Below, in pieces: positions 17,553 through 25,877 of a DNA stretch of 64,000 bases (within the stretch, counting starts at the first letter, position 1; each line of letters begins with the position of its first letter). Position numbers and translations under genes: made by a program. Under the pieces are notes generated by a model. It was given only the letters and a program-made list of their open reading frames with translations, was not told the DNA's origin and searched no databases. The stretch spans positions 248,001-312,000 of the forward strand of contig NZ_RJVG01000001.1 of assembly GCF_003752155.1 (NCBI RefSeq), read 5' to 3'. This DNA is from Mobilisporobacter senegalensis. Lineage in GTDB: Bacteria > Bacillota > Clostridia > Lachnospirales > Lachnospiraceae.

Positions 17553-17863
17553 TTTTTATCGTTATATAGTTCAAATTTATGAAATTTTTTGGTGTTTGGG
17601 TTTGCTGAATTCCAGTAAATTAAGGGGTTTGTAAGATCTGATAGATTTCTTGTGATCTAATCTTCCTTTTATATTTTGAGAAAGATTATCATTTGCGGAT
17701 AGCTATTCATACCTTTGACATTAGGTTCAAGGTTTAACTTTACAGGTGAATCAAAGGTAATAAATTTTTAAGTAAAAAACATCCCAAATGAAGGCACTGC
17801 TGTTTGGGATGTTGCAATTTTTATTCAGCTATTTCAGATTATTTATAAATTCATCTTTGTTAT
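17553..17863. other. Intergenic region with MerR-like promoter motif and a terminator
   Basis: No gene seen. On the plus strand, TTGACA at 17715-17720 is followed by TTAGGTTCAAGGTTTAACT, which resembles the long-spacer, dyad-containing promoters used by MerR-family regulators. It is framed by ACCTTTGA (17711-17718) and TCAAAGGT (17751-17758). No plus-strand gene follows, so it may be a relic or an unrelated hairpin. Confidence 0.35.
17772..17812 (-). terminator. Rho-independent terminator after the FakA-C-like gene
   Basis: Stem ACATCCCAAA (17779-17788) with TTTGGGATGT (17803-17812), followed on the minus strand by TTTTTACTT. It ends the helicase-NUDIX-FakA-C transcript. Confidence 0.9.
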
Positions 17864-18115
17864 TTAACCTTGAAGATCATTGGCTTGTCGTTCCATATTT
17901 TCTATAACAATATCATAAACATCACCTAATGATGCGCAATATTCAAGTACTTTCCAAGGAGTATTCGTGTGAAAATGAATCTTTATCAATTCTTCATCAC
18001 CAACAGCAAGTAAACAATCTCCTTCAATGTTTTTCGTAATGTAATCGTTTATTTTATCTTCTGAAAGATTTTCTCCTTCAATTAATAGCTGCGTGTCAAA
18101 TCTGTATTTAAGCAT
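17864..18115 (-). CDS. Orphan FakA C-terminal-like (DAK2-associated) domain protein
   Basis: 83 residues resembling the end of the fatty-acid kinase FakA/YloV: FDTQLLIEG, then GDCLLAVGDEELIKIHFHTNTPWKVLEY near 32-59, and a final IENMERQ. The kinase (DAK2) domain is absent. The ORF has its own AAGGAG and ATG and a terminator, so it appears to be a real small gene and not a broken end. Function unknown. It sits 19 bp after the NUDIX gene. Confidence 0.7.
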   Translation of the reverse strand: MLKYRFDTQLLIEGENLSEDKINDYITKNIEGDCLLAVGDEELIKIHFHTNTPWKVLEYCASLGDVYDIVIENMERQANDLQG

Positions 18116-18134
18116 AATAAGTCTCCTTTTACAT

Positions 18135-18539
18135 TTAAGAAAGAACGTCTTCGTTTAATAAAATATCGATTTTATCAATCAATTCTATATCCGCTGGCAG
18201 CCAATCCACATCTCTCAACTCGTTTTTTGTAAGCCATTTTGCATCATAATGTTCTTTTAAAACATAACTTCCTGACACAATTTTACATACAAAACAACTC
18301 ATAGACAAATGAAACGTTGGATAATCATATTCTATTGTATCTAGTAACTCACCAACTTCAATTATTATATCAAGTTCTTCTTTTATTTCTCTTTTTAATG
18401 CCTCTTCTAGTGTTTCACCACTTTCTATCTTGCCTCCTGGGAATTCCCAACATCCCTTTAATTCACCATAACCACGTTGTGTGGCAAAGATTTTGTTGCC
18501 TTCTTTTATAACTGCTGCAACAACATTAACTATTCTCAC
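18135..18539 (-). CDS. NUDIX hydrolase (MutT-like NTP pyrophosphohydrolase)
   Basis: 134 residues with a full NUDIX box G-x5-E-x7-REIKEEL near residues 36-58 (GGKIESGETLEEALKREIKEEL). It likely hydrolyses oxidised or otherwise unwanted nucleoside triphosphates. It starts at a GTG that overlaps the helicase TGA stop (GTGA), with GGAGGAG just upstream, so the two proteins are translationally coupled. This coupling suggests a joint role in nucleic-acid quality control or phage defence, which is inference. Confidence 0.9.
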   Translation of the reverse strand: MRIVNVVAAVIKEGNKIFATQRGYGELKGCWEFPGGKIESGETLEEALKREIKEELDIIIEVGELLDTIEYDYPTFHLSMSCFVCKIVSGSYVLKEHYDAKWLTKNELRDVDWLPADIELIDKIDILLNEDVLS

Positions 18540-21496
18540 TTTTCTCCTCCGTCCTTATCTATACTTTTAAGGTATTTTAGTAAATCTTCTCGTACGCAAT
18601 CATGCATTCTTAATTCTACCTTTGCAATATCTTTGAGTTTACCAGAATTATCTTTCTTCTCTCCTTTTTCAATATTTACAATATCGAACATCCCCATATA
18701 ATAATAATCCATTTCAGCATCGCTCTTCTTAACAAACAAATGCTTATTTTTTGCTTCTTTAACATCATGCATATAGGAACTATCTGGTCCTTTTCCAATC
18801 TGTGAATCCCACAAAAATGTTTGATTATTCATGAATTCATCAGCATAATCAGGCTTTCCATTAACATATTTCTGCTCATCTTCACTCATAACTTTATGAT
18901 ATGTAACAAAGAGGCATACATTATCTTTTATTCGTTTCATTCCATACATTGTTGAAGAGTAGTCTTTTCCCCAATTTAAAAGTAAACAAACGTCTCTTCT
19001 TGAATACTTTTCATATAGAATAAAGTTTTCTCTATAATTATTCTTATTTGTATAATTATCCTGGTACCTTCTTAATCCCAATAATAAGATATCATTTAAT
19101 TGTCTTGAAAATTCCGCATGTTTTAATCTTTCATAAAAACTAGACAATCTTCTAAGTCTCCCCTGTACGTCTTGTTGAACAATATCTATATGACAGTACT
19201 TTTCTAACTCATCTGATTTACTTACAAATTTTCCTTCCAAAACGGAGATTGCATTATCTATACTTTCCATATTAACATAAATGTCATATTTTTTTGAGAT
19301 ATGCTTTTGAACATCTTCTTTAGAAACAGTTTCTGTTGAAATTAACTCTTGTAATATTTCTAACTCATGTGGTCGTTTTCCACTTGAAATATTTCTCGAA
19401 AGATATTCTAACGTTGTGATTTCGCTTTCAGATAATTTTCCCTTTTGTCCTTTTCCTTCCATTGCTTCAAGGAATGCCTGATACGTTTTGTATTTACTCA
19501 AAATTAATAAGGGATCTACTTCACCTTCATTATAAAAATCCATCAAATAAGGGATCTTTCCCAATCTATTTTTTAGATTTTTATAACTTTGTTTTATTAT
19601 CTCTTTTATCCCTTTGAATCCATCAATTGAATTAAAAATCTTATTTTTTGATATTTCATCAAAATGAATTGTTGATGCTCCTGGTATCACATTATTTCCA
19701 CTAATAACGTACTTTCTAATAGCATCTTTGTTATAAGTTCTATCTCCTGATAGCGCAATCGGAATCATAAAGTTATTCATGTAATTTCCAATAAAGTCAA
19801 GGATAACAACATACTCCTTATCTTCATATTTTCGCAATCCTCTTCCTAATTGTTGAATAAACACAACTGGAGACTCTGTTGGTCGAAGCATAATAACCTG
19901 ATTGATTTCTGGAATATCAACTCCTTCGTTAAATATATCTACTGTGAAAATATAATCCAACTGGTTATCAATGTTATCATCATCAGTTAATCGTTCAATA
20001 ACCATTTCTCGTCTTTCCGGACTATCTTCACCCGTTAATACTTCTGTACGATATCCATGTCGATTAAAATTAGCTGATAACTCCTTTGCTTCATCCTTTC
20101 TGCTGCAAAATATTAAGCCCTTGACACGATTTCCACTATATCCATAATACTCTGCTTTCTGAATAACATATTCCACTCTAGCATCAGAAACTAGATTACT
20201 AAAATTTCGAACCCCCGCATTATCATCAAATACCTCTCCATTAATTTCTAGATCAGTAATTCCAAAATAATGAAATGGACATAATAAGTCTTCTTCTAAA
20301 GCCTGCTGTAAGCGAATCTCATAAGCAATTTGATGATTAAATATTTCATAAATATCATAATTTTTTGTATCTGGAGTTGCAGTCATTCCAAGCCAAAATT
20401 TTGGTTTAAAATAATTCATAGTTTGTTGATAGCTATCAGAACCCACATGATGACATTCATCAAGAACAATGATATCAAATTCATCTTTTGCAAATTGCGT
20501 ATGTATCTCTGGTTTTTTCATCATCTGAATCGTGGAGAACAAATATTCAGCATCTATGTTTTTGTCTTTGCTTGTACCAGAAAGAAGGCCATATGTTTTT
20601 GTGTTACCGAACACTCTTTTATAACTCCTTATTGTTTGCTTTGCAATCTGTTCCCGATGCACTAAAAACAACATTTTTTTAGGTTGCATTTCCCTAAGTG
20701 CAAATGCTGATGCTAAACTCTTTCCTGTACCAGTACTGGAAAGAAGCAAAGCCCTATCAACCCCATTTTGTCTCATTTTCATTACATTATCAATGAAGGT
20801 CCTCTGCATTTTATTGGGTTTTAATGTGTACCTGTCCAAATCAATAACCTGATCTTGTAATGCTTGCTTTTGCTGTTTCTTTATAAGTTGATTTTTCAAA
20901 TATTCACTTTGATAATCATCGATAACATCATCATAATCTAGAGAAGACTTATCTGACCAAAGCTCGTTAAATTCACGCAAGATGTCTTGTGTCACCTGTC
21001 CTTCCTCTGCAGACACTATTTTTGTATTCCATTCACGATTTTTCGTTATTGCACTCAATGTCAAATTAGAACTTCCAATAATAATACGATAAATCTCTTT
21101 TTTTCTAAAAATATAACCTTTTGTATGAAATCCACCAGCCTCGGAACTGGTTCGAAACATTTTCAGTTTTATATTTTTTAATGATGCAAGACATTTCAAT
21201 GCTTTTGGTTCACTAAATGTTAAATAATCTGTCGTCAGAATTTTACCTGGTATATTCTTTTTTTCCAGTTCTTCCAACGTCATGAGCAACGGCTCAATTC
21301 CACTCTGTTTTATAAATGCTACACTTATGCAAAACTCATCACAATTTTGCAGTTCCTGCTCAATAGATGCTAACACTTTTTTCCCTTTTTTATAGTCATT
21401 AGAAATAAATTCTGGTCTATATGCAAGATTAGAATTGTAGCCTGTATTTATAAATGCTGTACTTAATCCATCTTGCAACTCTTTAATTTTATCCAC
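18536..21496 (-). CDS. PLD-nuclease/SF2-helicase protein with DUF3427 C-terminus
   Basis: About 986 residues from a GTG at 21496, chosen because GGGGGG lies 7 bases before it; an upstream TTG at 21511 would add five residues. The N-terminal phospholipase-D-like domain has HTK near residue 124-126 and GSSNLT near 141. A superfamily 2 helicase follows: Walker A SSTGTGKS near 253, DECHH near 346, then the QxxGRGLR motif VI. The remaining 450 residues fit DUF3427. Such proteins are suspected defence or repair helicases. Co-translated with the NUDIX gene. Not part of the neighbouring mobile element by the att boundaries. Confidence 0.85.
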   Translation of the reverse strand: MDKIKELQDGLSTAFINTGYNSNLAYRPEFISNDYKKGKKVLASIEQELQNCDEFCISVAFIKQSGIEPLLMTLEELEKKNIPGKILTTDYLTFSEPKALKCLASLKNIKLKMFRTSSEAGGFHTKGYIFRKKEIYRIIIGSSNLTLSAITKNREWNTKIVSAEEGQVTQDILREFNELWSDKSSLDYDDVIDDYQSEYLKNQLIKKQQKQALQDQVIDLDRYTLKPNKMQRTFIDNVMKMRQNGVDRALLLSSTGTGKSLASAFALREMQPKKMLFLVHREQIAKQTIRSYKRVFGNTKTYGLLSGTSKDKNIDAEYLFSTIQMMKKPEIHTQFAKDEFDIIVLDECHHVGSDSYQQTMNYFKPKFWLGMTATPDTKNYDIYEIFNHQIAYEIRLQQALEEDLLCPFHYFGITDLEINGEVFDDNAGVRNFSNLVSDARVEYVIQKAEYYGYSGNRVKGLIFCSRKDEAKELSANFNRHGYRTEVLTGEDSPERREMVIERLTDDDNIDNQLDYIFTVDIFNEGVDIPEINQVIMLRPTESPVVFIQQLGRGLRKYEDKEYVVILDFIGNYMNNFMIPIALSGDRTYNKDAIRKYVISGNNVIPGASTIHFDEISKNKIFNSIDGFKGIKEIIKQSYKNLKNRLGKIPYLMDFYNEGEVDPLLILSKYKTYQAFLEAMEGKGQKGKLSESEITTLEYLSRNISSGKRPHELEILQELISTETVSKEDVQKHISKKYDIYVNMESIDNAISVLEGKFVSKSDELEKYCHIDIVQQDVQGRLRRLSSFYERLKHAEFSRQLNDILLLGLRRYQDNYTNKNNYRENFILYEKYSRRDVCLLLNWGKDYSSTMYGMKRIKDNVCLFVTYHKVMSEDEQKYVNGKPDYADEFMNNQTFLWDSQIGKGPDSSYMHDVKEAKNKHLFVKKSDAEMDYYYMGMFDIVNIEKGEKKDNSGKLKDIAKVELRMHDCVREDLLKYLKSIDKDGGEK

Positions 21497-21923
21497 AGTG
21501 TAACCCCCCAACTCTTATTTTTCAAGTTCCTTAACCATCTCTATTATGTGGCATGTTCCGCAATTCAATGATGAACAAATTTTACAAATAATTTCAATTA
21601 AAACACGTTCTTTTCTTCTTAATATATCTATTACAATTATACCTATTATTATATAACATTAAATTGAATTTCTCAATTTGATGTTATGTTTTAAATCGAT
21701 TAATTATTTTACCTTTCTCACCAGTTGCCCTATCTTATCTCTTCCATTTCTTATTTATGTCCTTATTTGTACGCATTCTTCATTAACCCTTATGCAAAAA
21801 TATGGAATTATTGAAAAGTCAGCTAATCTAATAGACTCTCTGAAACATAGTATATTACAAAATCATATTAGGTTTCAACGATTCCATCTCGCTGGCGGAC
21901 TGTCGCTTTATGGCCCTAAAACA

Positions 21924-21964
21924 AAAGATACCCTTCTGAGTGTAAACACTCGTCGGGCATCTTT
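21924..21964. terminator. Probable bidirectional terminator in the GC-rich intergenic element
   Basis: Nested stem: AAAGAT (21924-21929)/ATCTTT (21959-21964), CCC/GGG, and GAGTGT (21938-21943)/ACACTC (21946-21951). T-rich tracts follow on both strands. On the minus strand it lies downstream of the mobile element's defence operon. Confidence 0.55.
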
Positions 21965-22099
21965 ATTTTGTAGCCGCATGGCATGTAGCTTATTCAAACT
22001 CCCTACCGGGAAAGATGTATATAGTGTTTTTTGATTTAACTTAATATATTTTCATTAAGTTTTTACACCTATTATACATATTATATGGTTTTTGGGGAG

Positions 22100-22123
22100 C
22101 TTTTAATATCAATTTAATATCAA
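22100..22123 (+). repeat. Left attachment site (attL) core
   Basis: 24 bp: CT followed by two tandem copies of TTTAATATCAA. Identical to 39653-39676 in the same orientation. GTTTTTGGGG lies just outside it at 22088-22097. Confidence 0.85.
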
Positions 22124-22177
22124 TAATAAATTTAATACTTTTATATCATTCGCTAGAATCACATCAATTTTATAATA

Positions 22178-23314
22178 CTATAAATTGATATCCATAGAAA
22201 AATTCCCAGCTCCTATAGAACAGTAGCATCCTTTTGGATGTGTGGAAAGTGCCCTTTTAATAATCATGCAATCTTGACCTAAAGTATTATATATTTCACA
22301 CCCCGAATTATTGGTACACACAAACATTGGATTCGGATATTTCATAGCATATTTTGCAGTAATATCCCAATTCCCCTTTTTTGCATTAGAAATAATAAAC
22401 TTCTCAGAGTAAGGTAATTTATCTGAATAATAATCTTTTGTACCATGATGTGCTACTTTGAGTATTTTATATCCATCATTAATTTTCGGACAAATATATT
22501 TATCAAAGTTTTCACTGCTCACATCTCCTAAAAACAAAATATTCTTTTGAGTAACATATGTTGTATGAAATACAATTGAATACTGATTCTGAACCTTTTT
22601 AATTTTCTCAACATCACTTCTTGAAAGTATATTTCCTCGCTCATTATTCCCAATAAGTTGATTAGTCAAATTAATAATAGTATCAACTATTGAAACAATC
22701 CTTTCACCTTGCACTATAATCTCCCCGGTTAAAAGTTCCATATATAAGTCGACAATTTCATTAATCAGTCTATTTTGCTCAACTGTAATCTTATTTTCAA
22801 TTTCCTCAATTATTTCTTCCATATTAGGATTTCTCCTAGACTCAGGCCATAGAATTTCAATATCGTCAACTATACGATCATACAACTTTACAAAATGAAC
22901 TTCTCCATTATTCTTAATTATATTATTATGTAATAAATTCGGTACTATCAAAAGTAACTGATGTGCAAATTCATATATTGCAGAACGTCTACTTAAGAAA
23001 GTTAATGCAAGTAACTGGAACTTTATTTCCATATCTGTGAAAAAATTTGGCAAATAAAATACATCAAATGAATCTCGCTTTAACTTTTCAAACCATTTGT
23101 AATGATCTTCATGAAAATGTGTTAGCATACCATATATTCCCTTGCCACTTTCAGTATTTATATCTTTTATAATATCTATTTCGTTTGTTGCCGAAGGGGT
23201 TGCTGTTCCTGCATCCACAAGTAACTTAAAACTTAAATTGTTTTTATCAGTTGTACCATATACTAAAAAACAATCTCCAAACCCTGCATTATATACTCTT
23301 ATCTTATCAATCAC
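22178..23314 (-). CDS. MBL-fold metallohydrolase, third gene of a nuclease-ATPase-MBL module
   Basis: 378 residues from a GTG preceded by AGAGG. The metal motif HFHEDH is at residues 66-71 (H66, H68, D70, H71). Later ligands are likely in FLGDVSS and VAHHGTKDYY. The N-terminal YNAGFGDCFLVYG and lack of a signal peptide resemble ComEC/Rec2-type and defence-associated MBL proteins that act on nucleic acids or nucleotides. A roughly 130-residue helical insert separates the motif halves. It is the last gene of the six-gene operon, 57 bp after the ATPase. Substrate unknown. Confidence 0.8.
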   Translation of the reverse strand: MIDKIRVYNAGFGDCFLVYGTTDKNNLSFKLLVDAGTATPSATNEIDIIKDINTESGKGIYGMLTHFHEDHYKWFEKLKRDSFDVFYLPNFFTDMEIKFQLLALTFLSRRSAIYEFAHQLLLIVPNLLHNNIIKNNGEVHFVKLYDRIVDDIEILWPESRRNPNMEEIIEEIENKITVEQNRLINEIVDLYMELLTGEIIVQGERIVSIVDTIINLTNQLIGNNERGNILSRSDVEKIKKVQNQYSIVFHTTYVTQKNILFLGDVSSENFDKYICPKINDGYKILKVAHHGTKDYYSDKLPYSEKFIISNAKKGNWDITAKYAMKYPNPMFVCTNNSGCEIYNTLGQDCMIIKRALSTHPKGCYCSIGAGNFSMDINL

Positions 23315-23371
23315 TATGTATCCTCTTCATTCTCCTTAGTTTAGTATCTAAATATGCTTTCATGTCTAAAT

Positions 23372-24826
23372 TTAATTAAATTCTTCAACCATCTGATCAA
23401 TCAGTTTATCTTTTATCTCTATCAAATTTATATCGTCAAAATCATATGAATATATAGATGCTAAAATAACTTGATTTTCAGAGAAATCTCGTTTCAAAAT
23501 ATTCATCATGGCATTTACATTCTGTCTATCCACTTCTTTTCCACTTGGCGAATCCAATATAATGGGTAGTTTGATATTTAACTTCTTTTGAATTTCAATA
23601 ATACAGGCTAACCTGTATGCAAATACCATTTTATGCAAAACTGCTCCAGATAACTCTTTCAAATTGCTTGTAAATAAATAATTAACCTTCTCGTTTAATC
23701 CAAGTTCTAATTCATCGGTGTATTTTATGATTACCTTAAACATTTCGTCAACAATTGCATTATTATGTCTTGTTGCTTCTGTAATCCCAGCGACTACCAA
23801 TGAATGTTCTTTTTCAAGTTTAGAAATTATATTACTAATAGTTGTTATGTCAATATTAAATTTGACAATATTTTTATCAAATTCTTTCAAAATCGATTCT
23901 GATTTTCCAAATGAAAACTGATCATCTTGAATAGGTAATTCTAACTTGATCTTATCAATTTTTTTGCTTATTGAAGATAATTCAGAAGCAATGAGTCTCC
24001 TTTTTGCTGCTAGTAAATCTTCGTATTCATCCATATCAACTATGGTATCTTTTGTTACCGGAATCTCTTCCCCTGAACTTGACCTTACTCTAATCTTCAT
24101 GCTTTCAACATATTTACGAAAAGAATCATTTTTCTTAATAACATCGTCAATTCTTTTAAGTTCTTTTTTAACCATGTCATAATCAAAGTTAAGAATATCT
24201 AATTTGTTTTGTAGCTCTTCATCATATGATTCAGAAACTAATTCATCTTTTAAATCGTTAATTTCTTCCTTGTACTTGGAAATATTCATCATCTGTCTAT
24301 ATTTTTTCAGCTCATTAGACAAATGTTTTTCTTTAAAAATTAATTCTTTACATTCTCTATCAGAAAGCCCTCTTATTAATTGTTCAATATTGAAATGTAT
24401 GCTTCCAATTGCCTTTCCCCGATTTAATAGGGTCCACCCTTTTTCCTGATCGACATAAATAGCCCCTAGTATATTTTCCAAAATATCTACGTTATCTGTA
24501 TTCCATAATAATTTATGAAATTCCATTTGATCATGAGGCAAAAAGAATTTTTTTTCTTCTTGCAGATAATTAACCTGAAGGTAATCATTTTCTCTTCTTA
24601 TAATTACATTTCCAATCTCACAGTATACTTCTGTTTCAAAAATACATTTTTCAAACTTTATTTTCTTTGTATTAGGAATTGGATATCCTAAAGAAAATAG
24701 AAGTATTCTCAACAAGGTCGTTTTTCCTCTCGTGTTCTTACTACTAAATACAAGATTCACCTTTTCATCCCATATAATTTTTCTTTCAAACATTCCTTCT
24801 CGTATGTATGTTTTAATAAATTTCAA
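23372..24826 (-). CDS. SMC/RecN-like AAA ATPase with coiled coil
   Basis: 484 residues. The P-loop SSKNTRGKTTLL is near residues 28-39. A central region from about 165 to 345 is rich in Lys, Glu, Leu and Ile and should form a coiled coil. The ABC-like C-terminus has a signature-like LSGAVLHKMVFAYRLA and Walker B LPIILDSPSGKEVD. This layout matches the ATPases of SMC-type and three-component defence systems. It starts at a TTG that overlaps the nuclease TGA (TTGA), with AAGGTG upstream, so the two are coupled. It would sense DNA or phage state and gate the partner nuclease or hydrolase; that is inference. Confidence 0.8.
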   Translation of the reverse strand: MKFIKTYIREGMFERKIIWDEKVNLVFSSKNTRGKTTLLRILLFSLGYPIPNTKKIKFEKCIFETEVYCEIGNVIIRRENDYLQVNYLQEEKKFFLPHDQMEFHKLLWNTDNVDILENILGAIYVDQEKGWTLLNRGKAIGSIHFNIEQLIRGLSDRECKELIFKEKHLSNELKKYRQMMNISKYKEEINDLKDELVSESYDEELQNKLDILNFDYDMVKKELKRIDDVIKKNDSFRKYVESMKIRVRSSSGEEIPVTKDTIVDMDEYEDLLAAKRRLIASELSSISKKIDKIKLELPIQDDQFSFGKSESILKEFDKNIVKFNIDITTISNIISKLEKEHSLVVAGITEATRHNNAIVDEMFKVIIKYTDELELGLNEKVNYLFTSNLKELSGAVLHKMVFAYRLACIIEIQKKLNIKLPIILDSPSGKEVDRQNVNAMMNILKRDFSENQVILASIYSYDFDDINLIEIKDKLIDQMVEEFN

Positions 24827-25833
24827 AGTCTCACCTTCTTTTTTATATCGGAAATCATTCTTTTCTGTTTCAAAATATTATACATAATTATCTGTATTAA
24901 CTGTTGCTTGATTTCTTCATCAACTTCTATATTTTCAAACTCATCCAAATGATTTTCCCAAGAATTTGCAATGAAACTCCTAAGTTTATCACTAACTTTC
25001 CCTTGAAAATCATAAGATTGGTAATCTGAAATGATTTTTGTAGCATATTCAAATCTCTCTATACGACTATTTATCAAAGTTTTATATGTATTGACTAAGT
25101 CTCTATAATTACACTCATCAATTTCATCTAATATATACGAATCACATTTTTGTACATCGGTTGAAAGGACAATAATTGGCCAAATCAACTCTTTTTTAGA
25201 TACCGTAATATCTGGTTTTGAAGTAGAGGCATTTTCAAATAATTCACGTTGCCATATCTCCATTATTTCTTGCCCCATACCAGTTACATTAGGGCTAATA
25301 TCATACAAAAATTCTATAATTTTATGTTTAATCTCTTTATATCGTTCTTCAAAATTATTTGTTTCAAATGGAATAATTCTAATCGCAAATTGGTTAACAT
25401 CCATTGAAATGTCATATTCTAAAGCTGATATCATTTTATTAATATTTTTTTGATAATCTTCTGGCAAAGAATCATATGACCTGACTGCATTTCCGTAAAA
25501 TATACTCTTATTTTTTTCATCATTGAAAGGGTTGGGTGAGTTCGTTATATAAACTAATTGCTCAGAATTTCCTACCTGATATGCATCAGATAAAGATGCT
25601 ATGGCGTCATTCAACTTTTTTCTTACATTCCTAAAATCCGTGCTACTTTCTTCAACAGATTTAACTTGAGAGTAAATAGTTTTTCCATTTGATAGAAGTA
25701 TCTCTATATCTTCTGTTTTTCCCTCAACGCGTACGTTTTGAGCCTCTGTGATATTATCGAGCATTAATACAATTGCCGCATTGATTTGAAAATCCCAACC
25801 AAAAACAGTCGCAGATGCATTTCGTTTAGTCAT
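24823..25833 (-). CDS. Cap4/DUF4297-like PD-(D/E)XK nuclease
   Basis: 336 residues from the ATG at 25833 (a TTG four codons upstream lacks a spaced ribosome site). The N-terminal region GWDFQINAAIVLML then VRVEGKTEDIEILLSNGK and YSQVKS gives E37, D42 and Q56-x-K58. This is the E-D-QxK pattern of the DUF4297/Cap4 DNA endonucleases used as effectors in CBASS and Lamassu systems. The C-terminal 200 residues are helical and not recognised; they may contact the ATPase. Coupled to the ATPase by a 4-bp overlap. Confidence 0.7.
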   Translation of the reverse strand: MTKRNASATVFGWDFQINAAIVLMLDNITEAQNVRVEGKTEDIEILLSNGKTIYSQVKSVEESSTDFRNVRKKLNDAIASLSDAYQVGNSEQLVYITNSPNPFNDEKNKSIFYGNAVRSYDSLPEDYQKNINKMISALEYDISMDVNQFAIRIIPFETNNFEERYKEIKHKIIEFLYDISPNVTGMGQEIMEIWQRELFENASTSKPDITVSKKELIWPIIVLSTDVQKCDSYILDEIDECNYRDLVNTYKTLINSRIERFEYATKIISDYQSYDFQGKVSDKLRSFIANSWENHLDEFENIEVDEEIKQQLIQIIMYNILKQKRMISDIKKKVRL

Positions 25834-25877
25834 TGAATTTCCCAACCTTTCAAAATAATATATTTCTCATAATCCTC

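Larger units (their letters stand above)
21497..22177. other. Intergenic region with GC-rich structured element and attL
   Basis: No convincing gene. 21880-22015 is clearly richer in GC than its surroundings and forms a compound hairpin centred on GAGTGT-AA-ACACTC (21938-21951) with arms CCC/GGG and AAAGAT/ATCTTT and T-rich flanks on both strands. It could terminate transcripts from either side. The composition looks like a repeated intergenic element or a structured RNA. A 118-codon plus-strand frame across it shows no protein-like features. The left attachment site is at 22100. Confidence 0.5.

Noticed and set aside
21678-22034. 118-codon plus-strand ORF
   Set aside because: Low-complexity translation, runs through the compound hairpin, no ribosome site. 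Better explained as noncoding.
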